In this document: one piece after another, positions 23,711-31,180 of the stretch | How positions within the stretch are numbered: the first letter of the stretch is position 1 | How the letters are laid out: each line of letters opens with the position of its first letter | Virus record (IMG/VR): IMGVR_UViG_3300028384_001363 | Location: 1-40,375 of that record | Source of the DNA: a virus | DNA length: 40,375 bases | Strand: one strand, 5' to 3' | Position numbers and translations under genes: made by a program | The notes under the pieces: model-generated | Databases searched by the model: none | Seen by the model: only the letters and a program-made list of their open reading frames with translations | Told to the model about the DNA's origin: nothing

Positions 23711-25918
23711 GTGGCGTACATAGCGGATACCAGGGAAACATTTTCTGAAGAGGACTCTACCAACTTCAGTGTGGAGCTTCCGCCGCACAGCGCTGATGAT
23801 TTGTTGCTGGTGGTGGTCGGCACAGACAACGATGATTTGTCATCTTTCACGTCCGGCTGGAACAATCCCAGCACAGGCGGCAATGTCGGCGGTGGTCAGT
23901 CCCATGTTTTCTGGAAGCTTGCTGCCAATTCTTCTGAGTCTTTGGATCTAGTTACAGCAAGCACGACAGATTTTGTGGTGTGCTCGGTTACGGTATCTGA
24001 CGTCGACACGACTACACCTGTGGAGGTTTTTGCCGAGAACATAATGGGCGCAAATGGCACTAACGTTGATACTCCGGGGGTTACAGCTTCAGCTGGAGCC
24101 CTGGTGATTCGTGCCGTTGGCGGCTTTGAGCGCGGCACTGGTTTTTTTGACGATCTTGATTTGTTCAGTTTTAGTTACTCGTCTACTGAGGTTAGAGCTG
24201 TAAGTTTGGCGTGCGAAGTTGCGCCGGCCGCTCAGGCGATGGGCACAAGACGTTGGTCTTTCAGCAGAAATGAGCGCGGAACCGGCTACACGCTGTCTAT
24301 TCAAAATGCGGCCGGAGGCTCTATCCAAGCCATCCCTACTTTTCCTTGGTCCCCGCACAGACGACTTGGTCAGTGGGGCGAGTTTTATGACGGAGATACA
24401 TTTGTCGGCATTAGCGCGGACATTACGGAAGCTTTTGGCCTGACTGTTAGCACTAGAGCACCATCGCTACTAAATAGCGGCCAGGTGGAGCCGGATCCAG
24501 AGCTCACAGATTACGACTTCGTGTGGACCTCTTTTGTCTTTGCCGCTGATACGAATCAGTGGCAAGGGCTAACCGTGCCAGTTTCCTTAGATCTTACCGA
24601 CGGCTCGATAATGTCGGTTTTTCTTGACACAAGTAACGGCGGCAACAGCCAAGGTTCCGAGGGGATATTCCTGGCGCTAATCGATGCGTCTGGGAACTAT
24701 GTTATTTATAGGCGACGCAAGGTCGAGGGGATCAATGATACGGATGACGTGTATTTTTTCACGCAAAACAGCGTTCCCGACGAGAGCTCAGGCGCGTTTG
24801 ATTGGTCTGATATCACCAAAGTCGGATATGCGCGGCATCGTGGCGGTGGCTCTAGTACCAACACGATAAGCATTTGCAATATAGCCACACACCAACCCAT
24901 GGTTGTTAAGGGGGGGGACTCCCAGAAGCCAGTCTCTTATTCAGACTTGTTCGGTTATTTTCGTAGCAACTTCTTTGTTTTGAACTGCCTGCGCCAAGGA
25001 GAGGCTCAGTTTCAAAGCCAATTGCCTGTGCAGATTGGTGACGGAACAACTGAAACCCACTTCAGTGCGCGCGGGAACTCGTGGGAGCTTCCAGGTGTTT
25101 TTGGCGTAAGCCAGTTCTCTTGGCGCCTGGCGCCTGGCGACTACACTTTTGCAATCAACGCATCTCCAAACGATGTGATTGACCTGTCGGCATCTATCAT
25201 GGGGACGGCTTCGCGCCAGTTGTTTGAGATTGTGGGTACAAGCTCTCTTTCCGCCGAGTACCGTATGACAGGTTTGCTTATTCGCGGGTGGGATGTGACC
25301 GTGCGTGACGGTATACCGCTAACATCGGTCATCTTCTCTGGATGCTTTGACCTCGCTATGGGGGCGGCAAATCTGGACCGCTGCGAAATATCTGCGCCAC
25401 AAGCCAGCTCGGCTATAACCGTCTCGGCCGGAGCTTCTGTGGTAGATTGCTCCTTTGATGCCGGTGGAAACTCCGCGGCTGTTGGGGCGACTTTGGAGAG
25501 TGCTGGCAGCTATGACTTTTCCAACAGCACCTTTTCGGGCTTTGCCACTGACATCGATGTCACGGCGACTGCTGGCACAGTAACAATCACGTTGGCTCAG
25601 GGTCAGTCGCAGCCCACAAGCGCCACGGCCGGGGCCACCGTGGTATTTGTTCAACCACAAGTGCAGCTGACATTGACTGGGATCCAGCCTGCTTCGGAAG
25701 TTCGAATCTATGACTCAACAACCGAGGTGGAGATAGCAGGGCAAGAGCAAGTCAACACCGGGTCTTTTGCGACAGCGATACCTAGCACAACGTCTGCCGT
25801 TGACGTCGTCGTGCACTCGCTAAATTACGAGTACTTGCGATTAGATGATTTGCCTGTGCTGGAAAACGCAACGATACCTATTGTGCAAAGGCTTGACCGC
25901 CAATACATCAATCCGTGA
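23711..25918 (+). CDS. Large beta-rich tail appendage protein, unknown
   Basis: A 735-residue protein starting at GTG, the largest in the window. The first 200 residues read as an Ig/jelly-roll-like domain (DDLLLVVVGTDNDDLSSFTS). Residues about 440-640 have repeating strand-turn units with conserved hydrophobics (EYRMTGLLIRGWDVTVRDGI, then SVIFSGCFDLAMGAANLDRC), suggestive of a beta-helix as in tail spikes. It ends RLDRQYINP. A receptor-binding or spike role is plausible; the fold is inferred by eye. Confidence 0.6.
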   Translation: MAYIADTRETFSEEDSTNFSVELPPHSADDLLLVVVGTDNDDLSSFTSGWNNPSTGGNVGGGQSHVFWKLAANSSESLDLVTASTTDFVVCSVTVSDVDTTTPVEVFAENIMGANGTNVDTPGVTASAGALVIRAVGGFERGTGFFDDLDLFSFSYSSTEVRAVSLACEVAPAAQAMGTRRWSFSRNERGTGYTLSIQNAAGGSIQAIPTFPWSPHRRLGQWGEFYDGDTFVGISADITEAFGLTVSTRAPSLLNSGQVEPDPELTDYDFVWTSFVFAADTNQWQGLTVPVSLDLTDGSIMSVFLDTSNGGNSQGSEGIFLALIDASGNYVIYRRRKVEGINDTDDVYFFTQNSVPDESSGAFDWSDITKVGYARHRGGGSSTNTISICNIATHQPMVVKGGDSQKPVSYSDLFGYFRSNFFVLNCLRQGEAQFQSQLPVQIGDGTTETHFSARGNSWELPGVFGVSQFSWRLAPGDYTFAINASPNDVIDLSASIMGTASRQLFEIVGTSSLSAEYRMTGLLIRGWDVTVRDGIPLTSVIFSGCFDLAMGAANLDRCEISAPQASSAITVSAGASVVDCSFDAGGNSAAVGATLESAGSYDFSNSTFSGFATDIDVTATAGTVTITLAQGQSQPTSATAGATVVFVQPQVQLTLTGIQPASEVRIYDSTTEVEIAGQEQVNTGSFATAIPSTTSAVDVVVHSLNYEYLRLDDLPVLENATIPIVQRLDRQYINP

Positions 25919-25921
25919 TCA

Positions 25922-26497
25922 ATGCCCGATGTTGTTACATTCGACGCGCCTAATCGCATCATTACTGAGATTGCAAACGGCGCCGTCAACAGCCTCGACA
26001 TTGTCGAGGTGTACAGCGAGTGGAAAGTTTGGGCAGCCCAGTCCGACAACCTGAAGTTTCCACCGGCGTTTTCAGTTGTGGGCGGCGACCCGATCAGTCC
26101 GTCTCAGAGTCTCGGCTCTACGTTTTTCCTCGAAAACGGTTGGCGCATTCGGCCCGCCGAGCTGAACCATGAGCTAGAGATCCGCGGAAACCTGTTTGTG
26201 GCTGGCGGGGTGGGAAACGTTTTTGTGCCTACGCTTGGCTCATTCAACGTCAGCACCAAGTTGTCTGTGTCCAACCTTGTGGACGCGGTAAACACATTTC
26301 AACAGGCCGACCGCAGTCAGCTAAACTTCGTGCATCTTTGGGCCAGCGGGCGGTTGAGAATTGACCCCGCGGCCAAGCAGATGATCTTGTACGAGGCTGA
26401 CAATACAACGGTGCATGCGACGTGGGACATTGAGGTGCAAGGTGGCGGCACCTGGAACGTGCCCACGGGTGTCCAAGTTGACAGGACTCCGGCATGA
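25922..26497 (+). CDS. Virion protein related to the N-terminus of 22328-23698
   Basis: A 191-residue protein with VYSEWKVWAAQSDNLKFPPA, a GGDP turn, FFLENGWRIRPAELNHELEI and GNLFVAGG. This order of motifs echoes the first 130 residues of the 456-residue protein, pointing to a repeated domain within the appendage module. No signal or membrane segment. It overlaps the next gene by 4 bases. A structural role is inferred from context. Confidence 0.62.
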   Translation: MPDVVTFDAPNRIITEIANGAVNSLDIVEVYSEWKVWAAQSDNLKFPPAFSVVGGDPISPSQSLGSTFFLENGWRIRPAELNHELEIRGNLFVAGGVGNVFVPTLGSFNVSTKLSVSNLVDAVNTFQQADRSQLNFVHLWASGRLRIDPAAKQMILYEADNTTVHATWDIEVQGGGTWNVPTGVQVDRTPA

Positions 26498-26790
26498 TTC
26501 TTGGGACTCTGGGCCAGATTGGTGCATCGGCTTTGACTGGTGGGCTTGGCGAGGGGTTTGGCGGCTTGCTTCTCACTCCGGGTCCGAGTGAAATTGACAT
26601 TGTAGAGCTGCAATTGCAGGCCAACCTGAGCGTGGAGATGGATCTTGAGTTACGACCCCATAGAGCTGGATCTTACTATCCAAGCTATTCTTACCAGGGA
26701 TTTGCAAATGGACATGGAGCACTCGGAGAGTTTGCCGGTGATGCCAGTGGTCGAACTATTTTTGGAGACGCGTACGGCGCTCACATTTGA
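26494..26790 (+). CDS. Small Gly/Leu-rich protein whose second half is doubtful
   Basis: A 98-residue frame coupled by ATGA. Residues 1-52 (MILGTLGQIGASALTGGLGE through VELQLQANLSVEMDL) look like a real protein, with a Gly-rich hydrophobic start. Residues from 54 on (RPHRAGSYYPSYSYQGF) look like out-of-frame translation, and the +1 frame over the same bases appears more protein-like (next entry). Possibly a membrane-associated appendage protein. Confidence 0.5.
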   Translation: MILGTLGQIGASALTGGLGEGFGGLLLTPGPSEIDIVELQLQANLSVEMDLELRPHRAGSYYPSYSYQGFANGHGALGEFAGDASGRTIFGDAYGAHI

Positions 26791-26803
26791 GGTAGAAAGA
26801 TGA
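26645..26803 (+). CDS. 52-residue overlapping gene in the +1 frame
   Basis: A TTG start seven bases after GGAG (26634-26637) opens a 52-residue frame (SYDPIELDLTIQAILTRDLQ, then MPVVELFLETRTALTFEVER). It stops in an ATGA overlap with the next gene at 26800. Alternating hydrophobic and charged residues suggest amphipathic strands. Ribosome site, coupling and composition all favour this frame over the longer one. It could also be the real end of the 26494 gene after a +1 shift. Confidence 0.5.
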   Translation: MSYDPIELDLTIQAILTRDLQMDMEHSESLPVMPVVELFLETRTALTFEVER

Positions 26804-27114
26804 AAATATTTGTAGGCGACGTAGGCACCAGCATCCGAGTGAGGTTGGTAGATGAGTGCGGCGAGCCCATCGATATATCCACCACCACTTCGCAAAGAAT
26901 TGCTGCGGTGTCAGAGCAGACTGGCGACACACCTAAGGTGTTTACCGCCGGCTTGCTCACGGATGGTGTTGACGGCTGGATTGAATACTTGACGGTCGCA
27001 GGCGACTTTGATGTTGCTGGCACCTGGAAGCTCCAAGCCCACGTGGTGTTTCCGGCAAGCGAGTTTTACTCGGAGATAGGATCTGTGCAGGTCCACCAAC
27101 GTTTGTTTGCATAG
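26800..27114 (+). CDS. BppU-like Ig-fold baseplate/appendage protein
   Basis: A 104-residue beta protein with the layout of the N-terminal domain of upper-baseplate BppU proteins: IFVGDVGTSIRVRLVDECGE, then PIDIS, a central DGVDGWIEYLTV and ending WKLQAHVVFPASEFYSEIG. Such domains attach receptor-binding proteins. It is coupled to the upstream frame by ATGA. The next gene is the endolysin after a short gap. The family call is by eye. Confidence 0.6.
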   Translation: MKIFVGDVGTSIRVRLVDECGEPIDISTTTSQRIAAVSEQTGDTPKVFTAGLLTDGVDGWIEYLTVAGDFDVAGTWKLQAHVVFPASEFYSEIGSVQVHQRLFA

Positions 27115-27145
27115 CTCCTGGCCTTTGTGCTATCGCGGGAGTCAT

Positions 27146-27811
27146 ATGCAAAGTGTCCATCGGCCTATCATTGGAGGCAAGGAAGCCTCCTGCCCGCACC
27201 CGATCTACAATTGGTATTACCATGGCATGGAAACCAAGCCTGGCCGTGGCGCGCGCCGTCGCCATCCCAAGACGGAGCTGGACTTGTGGGTGATTCATTG
27301 GACGGGTGGCGAGGGCACGGCCAAGGGTTTGTTTCGCGTGCTCAACGCCCGCAAGCTTGGCGTGGAGTTCGCGATCGACCGCGAGGGCATGATCTGGCAA
27401 TTTGCCGATCCCATCAAGGTGGACACCTTTGACGCCGGCATCGTCAATCCAAGGTCTGCCGGGGTAGAGGTTGTGAACTACGGCTTTCGCCGAAAGAGGT
27501 CTGACATCCCGCGCAAGGGCAGGGACCGTCAGCTGTACAAAACCAGGCTGAATGGCCGCAATCGCACCTTTGCCAGATTTTATCCCGACCAAGTTGCGGC
27601 GACGATTCATTTGACCGAGATGATTTGCCGCGAGATTCCCACCATCCCACGTTGTGTGCCCCGGGAAAAGGACGGGAGCCTCATGACTCGAACCATGACT
27701 CGCCAAGAGCTCAAAGAATACAAGGGTGTCATCGGTCACTACCACATCACCAAAACCAAGTCCGACCCGGGCACTGAGATTTTCAAGGCGTTGGCAGCGG
27801 CAGGCTATTGA
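27146..27811 (+). CDS. Endolysin, N-acetylmuramoyl-L-alanine amidase (Amidase_2)
   Basis: A 221-residue zinc amidase that cleaves the bond between muramic acid and the stem peptide. Zinc ligands by family pattern: H51 in VIHWTGG, H198 in IGHYHIT and D207 in SDPG, with K205 in the usual catalytic position. GVEFAIDREGMIWQ and SAGVEVVNYG are family-typical strands. ATG 27146 is chosen because GGGAG lies five bases upstream; an earlier TTG at 27107 lacks a site. There is no signal peptide, so a holin is needed. Ends TGATG with the next gene. Confidence 0.9.
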   Translation: MQSVHRPIIGGKEASCPHPIYNWYYHGMETKPGRGARRRHPKTELDLWVIHWTGGEGTAKGLFRVLNARKLGVEFAIDREGMIWQFADPIKVDTFDAGIVNPRSAGVEVVNYGFRRKRSDIPRKGRDRQLYKTRLNGRNRTFARFYPDQVAATIHLTEMICREIPTIPRCVPREKDGSLMTRTMTRQELKEYKGVIGHYHITKTKSDPGTEIFKALAAAGY

Positions 27812-28023
27812 TGGACGTGAAGGTGGAGATCAGGGGCAGTCTTGGTGACGTCGAGGAATTGCTGCAAGGTCAAAAAGCGGCCTCTGTGTTGGTGACCCTG
27901 GATGAGGAACTGCGCCAGCGAATCAAGTATGACGAGCTCACTGGCAGCGAGCTCGAGATTTGGCAAGCTCTCCGCTCTCGTCTGGCTGAACTGTGCTACG
28001 ACATGGGCTTTGGCCTCGGATGA
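27811..28023 (+). CDS. Small acidic helical protein, unknown
   Basis: A 70-residue protein starting in TGATG after the amidase stop and ending in ATGA with the next gene. It has MDVKVEIRGSLGDVEELLQG followed by helical ELRQRIKYDELTGSELEIWQ. No known family. Position between endolysin and other small genes suggests an accessory role, not demonstrated. Confidence 0.6.
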   Translation: MDVKVEIRGSLGDVEELLQGQKAASVLVTLDEELRQRIKYDELTGSELEIWQALRSRLAELCYDMGFGLG

Positions 28024-28190
28024 TTGAGTATGTGATTTGCCGCGACTGCAATGGCAGTGGCGAAGGTCGTTTTGACGGCAGCGTGTGCCATAGGTGCCGT
28101 GGCCAAGGTGAGGTATTGGAGCGAACCGATGAAGAAACTATTGAGTTTGTGCCTGACGTTGATCTTTTATCCGCTTGCCGCGAGCGCTAG
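28020..28190 (+). CDS. 56-residue DnaJ-type zinc-finger protein
   Basis: The frame starts in ATGA at 28020. It carries two CxxCxGxG units (CRDCNGSG and CHRCRGQG) spaced as in the DnaJ cysteine-rich domain, then an acidic tail (EETIEFVPDVD). There is no J domain. Such tiny proteins probably bind one zinc and a protein partner. The same motif occurs inside the large terminase, so the two may have a shared origin. It overlaps the next gene by 62 bases in a different frame. Confidence 0.7.
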   Translation: MIEYVICRDCNGSGEGRFDGSVCHRCRGQGEVLERTDEETIEFVPDVDLLSACRER

Positions 28191-28884
28191 TGCGCCATGC
28201 GAGGTGGAAGAGACAGACGAAAACGTCTTGGCGCTTTCCGTGGTTGCTGTGTCCGAAAGTGGCTGGTCGGGGATAGACGACCATGCGGCTATTCTGGCTG
28301 TCCTTTGCGATGTCAAAAGTCGCGCCGAGAGGCGCAGGCGAATGCGCGGGAAAAGCGGAGCCCTTTCATTAGCTTGGGCCGCCGATAGGTATTCCTTGCG
28401 TCATCGCATCCCGGCAAGAGCGATGATGGGAGATTCGCCGCGGGCCCGCGCCATGAGGCGGCGGGTTCGTCGGCGTGCTTGGGTGTTGTCACTCAATCTA
28501 TCAGGTGCCGCCCCTCGGAATTTTCCGGAGCATCTTGAGTGGAGCCGGTATCGGGACCAGTGGTTGGCAGTGGTCGCAAGGTCCAAGCGCTTGATCCGCG
28601 GCGAGGATTCCCACTCATGTCAGGCGGAGGTAAATCACTGGGGCGGGCCGATGGATCGGGGTCGGGCCATTCGGGCTCGCTTTGTCGAGGTGGACTGCGG
28701 TGAGACCCGGAATCAGTATTGGCGCTATCCAGGTCCTGTTGCTCCCGCCAAAGTAAAAACAACAGGCAGCACCCGGCGTGGGATAAGTGGCTTAGGCCTG
28801 ATTCAGGATCGATCTTCTCCCCCCGATGCCAAGCGGCAAGATGACGCATCGTTGCCGCGTAGTAGCGAGGACCAAAGGGGCTAA
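28129..28884 (+). CDS. Secreted protein, possible cell-wall hydrolase
   Basis: A 251-residue frame starting at ATG 28129 with GGAG seven bases upstream. A signal peptide is clear (MKKLLSLCLTLIFYPLAASA). The mature part has VVAVSESGWSGIDDHAAILA, a very Arg-rich middle (RARAMRRRVRRRAW), and AEVNHWGGPMDRGR with later CGETRN. The E-S-G and N-H-W-G features recall lytic-transglycosylase- or SleB-like enzymes, but I cannot assign a family. The last 50 codons lie antisense to the diphosphohydrolase domain and look non-conserved, so the functional protein may end near 28730. Confidence 0.6.
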   Translation: MKKLLSLCLTLIFYPLAASASAPCEVEETDENVLALSVVAVSESGWSGIDDHAAILAVLCDVKSRAERRRRMRGKSGALSLAWAADRYSLRHRIPARAMMGDSPRARAMRRRVRRRAWVLSLNLSGAAPRNFPEHLEWSRYRDQWLAVVARSKRLIRGEDSHSCQAEVNHWGGPMDRGRAIRARFVEVDCGETRNQYWRYPGPVAPAKVKTTGSTRRGISGLGLIQDRSSPPDAKRQDDASLPRSSEDQRG

Positions 28885-29110
28885 CATTCTGCCAGTTGTT
28901 TTCGCTGTACTTGGCAGCGCCAAAAGCTAGTACCTGGGCAATGGCTTCCACGGCCTCTGTGGGCACCAGGTCCCACCGCGCCTTACCCTCGTCAAACTTG
29001 AGACCGGGGCCCTTGGGCGCGGTCATGCCTTGAGGCCTTAGTGACTGTTTGCTGGCGGAAGCTTCCTGAGCTGCCTTGGCCATGGCATCGGCTAAATCCT
29101 CACCTTGCAT
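28493..29110 (-). CDS. dATP/dGTP diphosphohydrolase-like nucleotide enzyme
   Basis: A 205-residue minus-strand frame. Residues about 38-125 match the dATP/dGTP diphosphohydrolase N-terminal domain (DUF5664-type): GLKFDEGKARWDLVPTEAVE, LAFGAAKYSENNWQNV and MRHLAAWHRGEKIDPESGLS with HLSHAGCCLLFLL. This adjusts the purine dNTP pool. GGAGG lies upstream of the ATG. The C-terminal 75 residues are Pro/Ser/Arg-rich and lie antisense to the plus-strand gene, so they may be non-functional. It is the only minus gene in the right-centre operon and may have its own promoter. Confidence 0.78.
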   Translation of the reverse strand: MQGEDLADAMAKAAQEASASKQSLRPQGMTAPKGPGLKFDEGKARWDLVPTEAVEAIAQVLAFGAAKYSENNWQNVSPFGPRYYAATMRHLAAWHRGEKIDPESGLSHLSHAGCCLLFLLWREQQDLDSANTDSGSHRSPPRQSEPEWPDPDPSARPSDLPPPDMSGNPRRGSSAWTLRPLPTTGPDTGSTQDAPENSEGRHLID

Positions 29111-29152
29111 CTGTCTTCCTCCGAAGTTATAGTCAAAGACGGGAGGTTGCCC

Positions 29153-29335
29153 GTGGACAACATTGACGATGTACTATCTATTGCACTCGGAACGCAAACG
29201 GATTCAGAGATCCGCAGATGTTGGGGCCCTGAGATGGCTGATAGTGTTGAGCGGTTTCGATCCACCGGCAGGTTTCTCGAGTTGAGAGCAGAGCAGCGGA
29301 AGAATGTCAGAAAGTTGGCAAGCGAATCCAGGTAG
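29153..29335 (+). CDS. Small helical protein, unknown
   Basis: A 60-residue protein at GTG 29153, with GGGAGG six bases upstream (29141-29146). This start is preferred over an upstream ATG at 29105 that has no site. It is charged and helical (DVLSIALGTQTDSEIRRCWG, RFLELRAEQRKNVRKLAS). It is the first gene rightward from the divergent diphosphohydrolase, so a promoter probably lies in 29111-29152 (TTATAGT is a possible -10). No family recognised. Confidence 0.6.
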   Translation: MDNIDDVLSIALGTQTDSEIRRCWGPEMADSVERFRSTGRFLELRAEQRKNVRKLASESR

Positions 29336-29363
29336 TGAGAGTGTCTCGCCTGGAGGCACAGTC

Positions 29364-29621
29364 ATGGATGACCACAATGTCACGTCGTTTGTTTTTTATC
29401 TGCGCAAGCTTGAGGCTGAGTGGAGGCGACTTTCTGAAATGGGAGGCGAGAAGCTTGGTTTTGGCATCGCAGCCAACGATTTGTCTGACCTACTTTTTGA
29501 GCATGACTGTCCATCGCTCTGTCAGCTTTGCCAGGATGATTTTTCTACCGATGGCATCGGTGGTTTGTGCCCAAGCTGCATGGCGACGGTTGGAGTGTTG
29601 TCACCTGGGGGCGATGCATGA
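29364..29621 (+). CDS. Small zinc-ribbon protein
   Basis: An 85-residue protein. The ATG at 29364 follows GGAGG by seven bases; a 20-codon longer start at 29304 is possible. The first half is helical (VTSFVFYLRKLEAEWRRLSE). The second half has CPSLCQLC and, 15 residues on, CPSC, a probable zinc ribbon. Its ATGA overlap couples it to the nuclease gene. It may be a nuclease partner or DNA-binding accessory. Confidence 0.6.
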   Translation: MDDHNVTSFVFYLRKLEAEWRRLSEMGGEKLGFGIAANDLSDLLFEHDCPSLCQLCQDDFSTDGIGGLCPSCMATVGVLSPGGDA

Positions 29622-30316
29622 GGGCTGCTAGTCAAGCTTTGCCTAGGCGAGGGCCTGGCCGTCCCAAGGATGGCTACCGCTTGGCTTCGGGAGAGGAAGT
29701 TCCGAGCGTCACCACCATTCTCAAGCGATTCAAGGAATCGGAGGGCCTGATGCGCTGGGCTTATAGTTGCGGAAAAAAAGGCGAGCCCATGAAAAGCACT
29801 GCAGCTGATGTTGGTACGATTGCCCACGCTTTAATGGAGGCGAAGATCCACGGTGACTGTGTGGAAAGTGCATTTGTCGATGCCACGTTCAACCTGGACC
29901 TGATGGACCAAGATCACGATCAAGCCTGGAAAGCTTTTGCGTCGTTTGAAAAGTGGTATGCGGATGCAGGTGCCGACATTAAGGAAACGGAAGTAGCGCT
30001 GGTGTCGGAGGAATTGTGCTTTGGAGGCACGTTGGATGCCATTGGTTTAGTGGATGGCAAGCTGACGATCCTTGATTGGAAAACCAGCAAGAAGTTTTAT
30101 CCAGATATGCTTGCGCAAATGGCTGCGTACATTTGGCTGTGGGAAGAAGTTCGAGGCGAGAAGGTTGACGGCTGTTGTCTTGCTCGCTTCAGCAAAAACT
30201 CCGCTTACTTCAAAGCCAAATTTTTTTCTGCCGAAGACCTGCAACCGGCCTGGAAATATTTCCGGCACTTGCGCTATGCATACAAGTTCGACCGACAGAT
30301 GAGTCAGTTACTATAA
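29618..30316 (+). CDS. PD-(D/E)XK exonuclease, RecB/Cas4-like
   Basis: A 232-residue nuclease. The core motif is visible: D140 in GGTLDAIG, then D153-W154-K155 in TILDWKTSK, followed by helical YPDMLAQMAAYIWLWEE, as in RecB-family and phage recombination exonucleases. The N-terminus has a GRP-containing basic segment (RRGPGRPKDG) like an AT-hook. With the downstream SSB-like protein it forms a recombination/end-processing pair. ATGA overlap with the zinc-ribbon gene. Confidence 0.85.
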   Translation: MRAASQALPRRGPGRPKDGYRLASGEEVPSVTTILKRFKESEGLMRWAYSCGKKGEPMKSTAADVGTIAHALMEAKIHGDCVESAFVDATFNLDLMDQDHDQAWKAFASFEKWYADAGADIKETEVALVSEELCFGGTLDAIGLVDGKLTILDWKTSKKFYPDMLAQMAAYIWLWEEVRGEKVDGCCLARFSKNSAYFKAKFFSAEDLQPAWKYFRHLRYAYKFDRQMSQLL

Positions 30317-30332
30317 CGAGGGAGATAGATAG

Positions 30333-30848
30333 ATGGCAAATGCATGGGATGTGGCCGCCGAGATGGCGGATAAATACGCAAGCACAGGAGGCATGTTTGT
30401 CAAACTGCAGGATGGCGACAAAATCGTGGGTGCCTTTTGCGGCGAGCCAAAGATGCGCCGGGTCGTATGGACTGGTAGCGGGTATGAAGATTTTGATCCT
30501 GGCAACCCCAACCACAATGACCTGCGCCCTGGGATCCGAGCGAAGCTAAACTTTTACGTGCCTTCCGAGGCTTCGATGAAAATCATCGAGGGCGGGGGCG
30601 TGTGGTTTGAAACCTTGCTTAAGGTGCGAGCCAAGTATGGCCTTGAGAACTGGTTATTTGAAGTTGAGCGCCATGGCACAGGCACCGACACCAAGTACAC
30701 GATCATGCCAGAAGAAAAGATTTCCGATGAGCTCAAAAAAGAAATTGCTCAAACGGATTTACTTGAGCTGGACAGCGGAAAGAGCTCTGGCAGAGCGCCT
30801 GCTGAGCGCAAGCCGCGCCCCAGCTTTGATGATAACGATGGTTTTTGA
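30333..30848 (+). CDS. Single-stranded DNA-binding-like protein
   Basis: A 171-residue protein directly after the exonuclease. Its strand-rich body (IRAKLNFYVPSEASMKIIEG, ENWLFEVERHGTGTDTKY) suits an OB fold. It ends in a disordered basic/Pro segment and an acidic tip FDDNDGF, the kind of C-terminal tail SSBs use to recruit partner enzymes. GAGGGAG lies upstream of the ATG. The assignment rests on tail, size and context; no direct homology was tested. Confidence 0.62.
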   Translation: MANAWDVAAEMADKYASTGGMFVKLQDGDKIVGAFCGEPKMRRVVWTGSGYEDFDPGNPNHNDLRPGIRAKLNFYVPSEASMKIIEGGGVWFETLLKVRAKYGLENWLFEVERHGTGTDTKYTIMPEEKISDELKKEIAQTDLLELDSGKSSGRAPAERKPRPSFDDNDGF

Positions 30849-30856
30849 GGTTTGAC

Positions 30857-31180
30857 ATGATGGCCCCCCTAGAGTCCGAGAACATTCCACGTCCCAAGTT
30901 TCGCAAAAACTCAGTGACGCTTGGGGTGTGGATCGCCGAGTTTAACCGGCTCATTGAAAAGCACACTGGGGGGCGCCGTCGAACCGGCGCGGTGCGAATC
31001 TTGGCGAGTGACTGTGGCTTGCAGTACAACACCGTATTGCATGCCGCGGCGGAAAATCGAAAGTGCTCCGCTGAATCAGCTTTGTTGATCAGCGACAACA
31101 CAGGTGGACAGGTGCCGTATCTGTACTTGGTCACCCCACTCGAGCGGCGCAGCGAATACGACTGGAACAAGCGTCGCTAA
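30857..31180 (+). CDS. Small basic DNA-binding-like protein
   Basis: A 107-residue protein at ATG 30857 (GAGG six bases upstream); TTG 30845 and ATG 30860 are alternatives. RTGAVRILASDCGLQYNTVL followed by HAAAENRKCSAESALLI resembles a helix-turn-helix. The C-terminus is basic. Last gene before a 418-base gap. It may be a replication or regulatory protein; no family is recognised. Confidence 0.58.
   Translation: MMAPLESENIPRPKFRKNSVTLGVWIAEFNRLIEKHTGGRRRTGAVRILASDCGLQYNTVLHAAAENRKCSAESALLISDNTGGQVPYLYLVTPLERRSEYDWNKRR

Noticed and set aside
27683-27709. Two ATGACTCG words inside the amidase gene resembling the operator half-site
   Set aside because: They encode MTRTMTR in a coding region and are best explained by codon repetition.
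26957-27745. 262-codon minus-strand frame opposite the endolysin
   Set aside because: Covers the amidase motifs on the plus strand; composition is that of a shadow frame.
28493-29110. Possible 2-aminoadenine (Z-genome) pathway because of the dATP/dGTP diphosphohydrolase-like gene
   Set aside because: No PurZ-like adenylosuccinate synthetase or dedicated polymerase is visible in the window.
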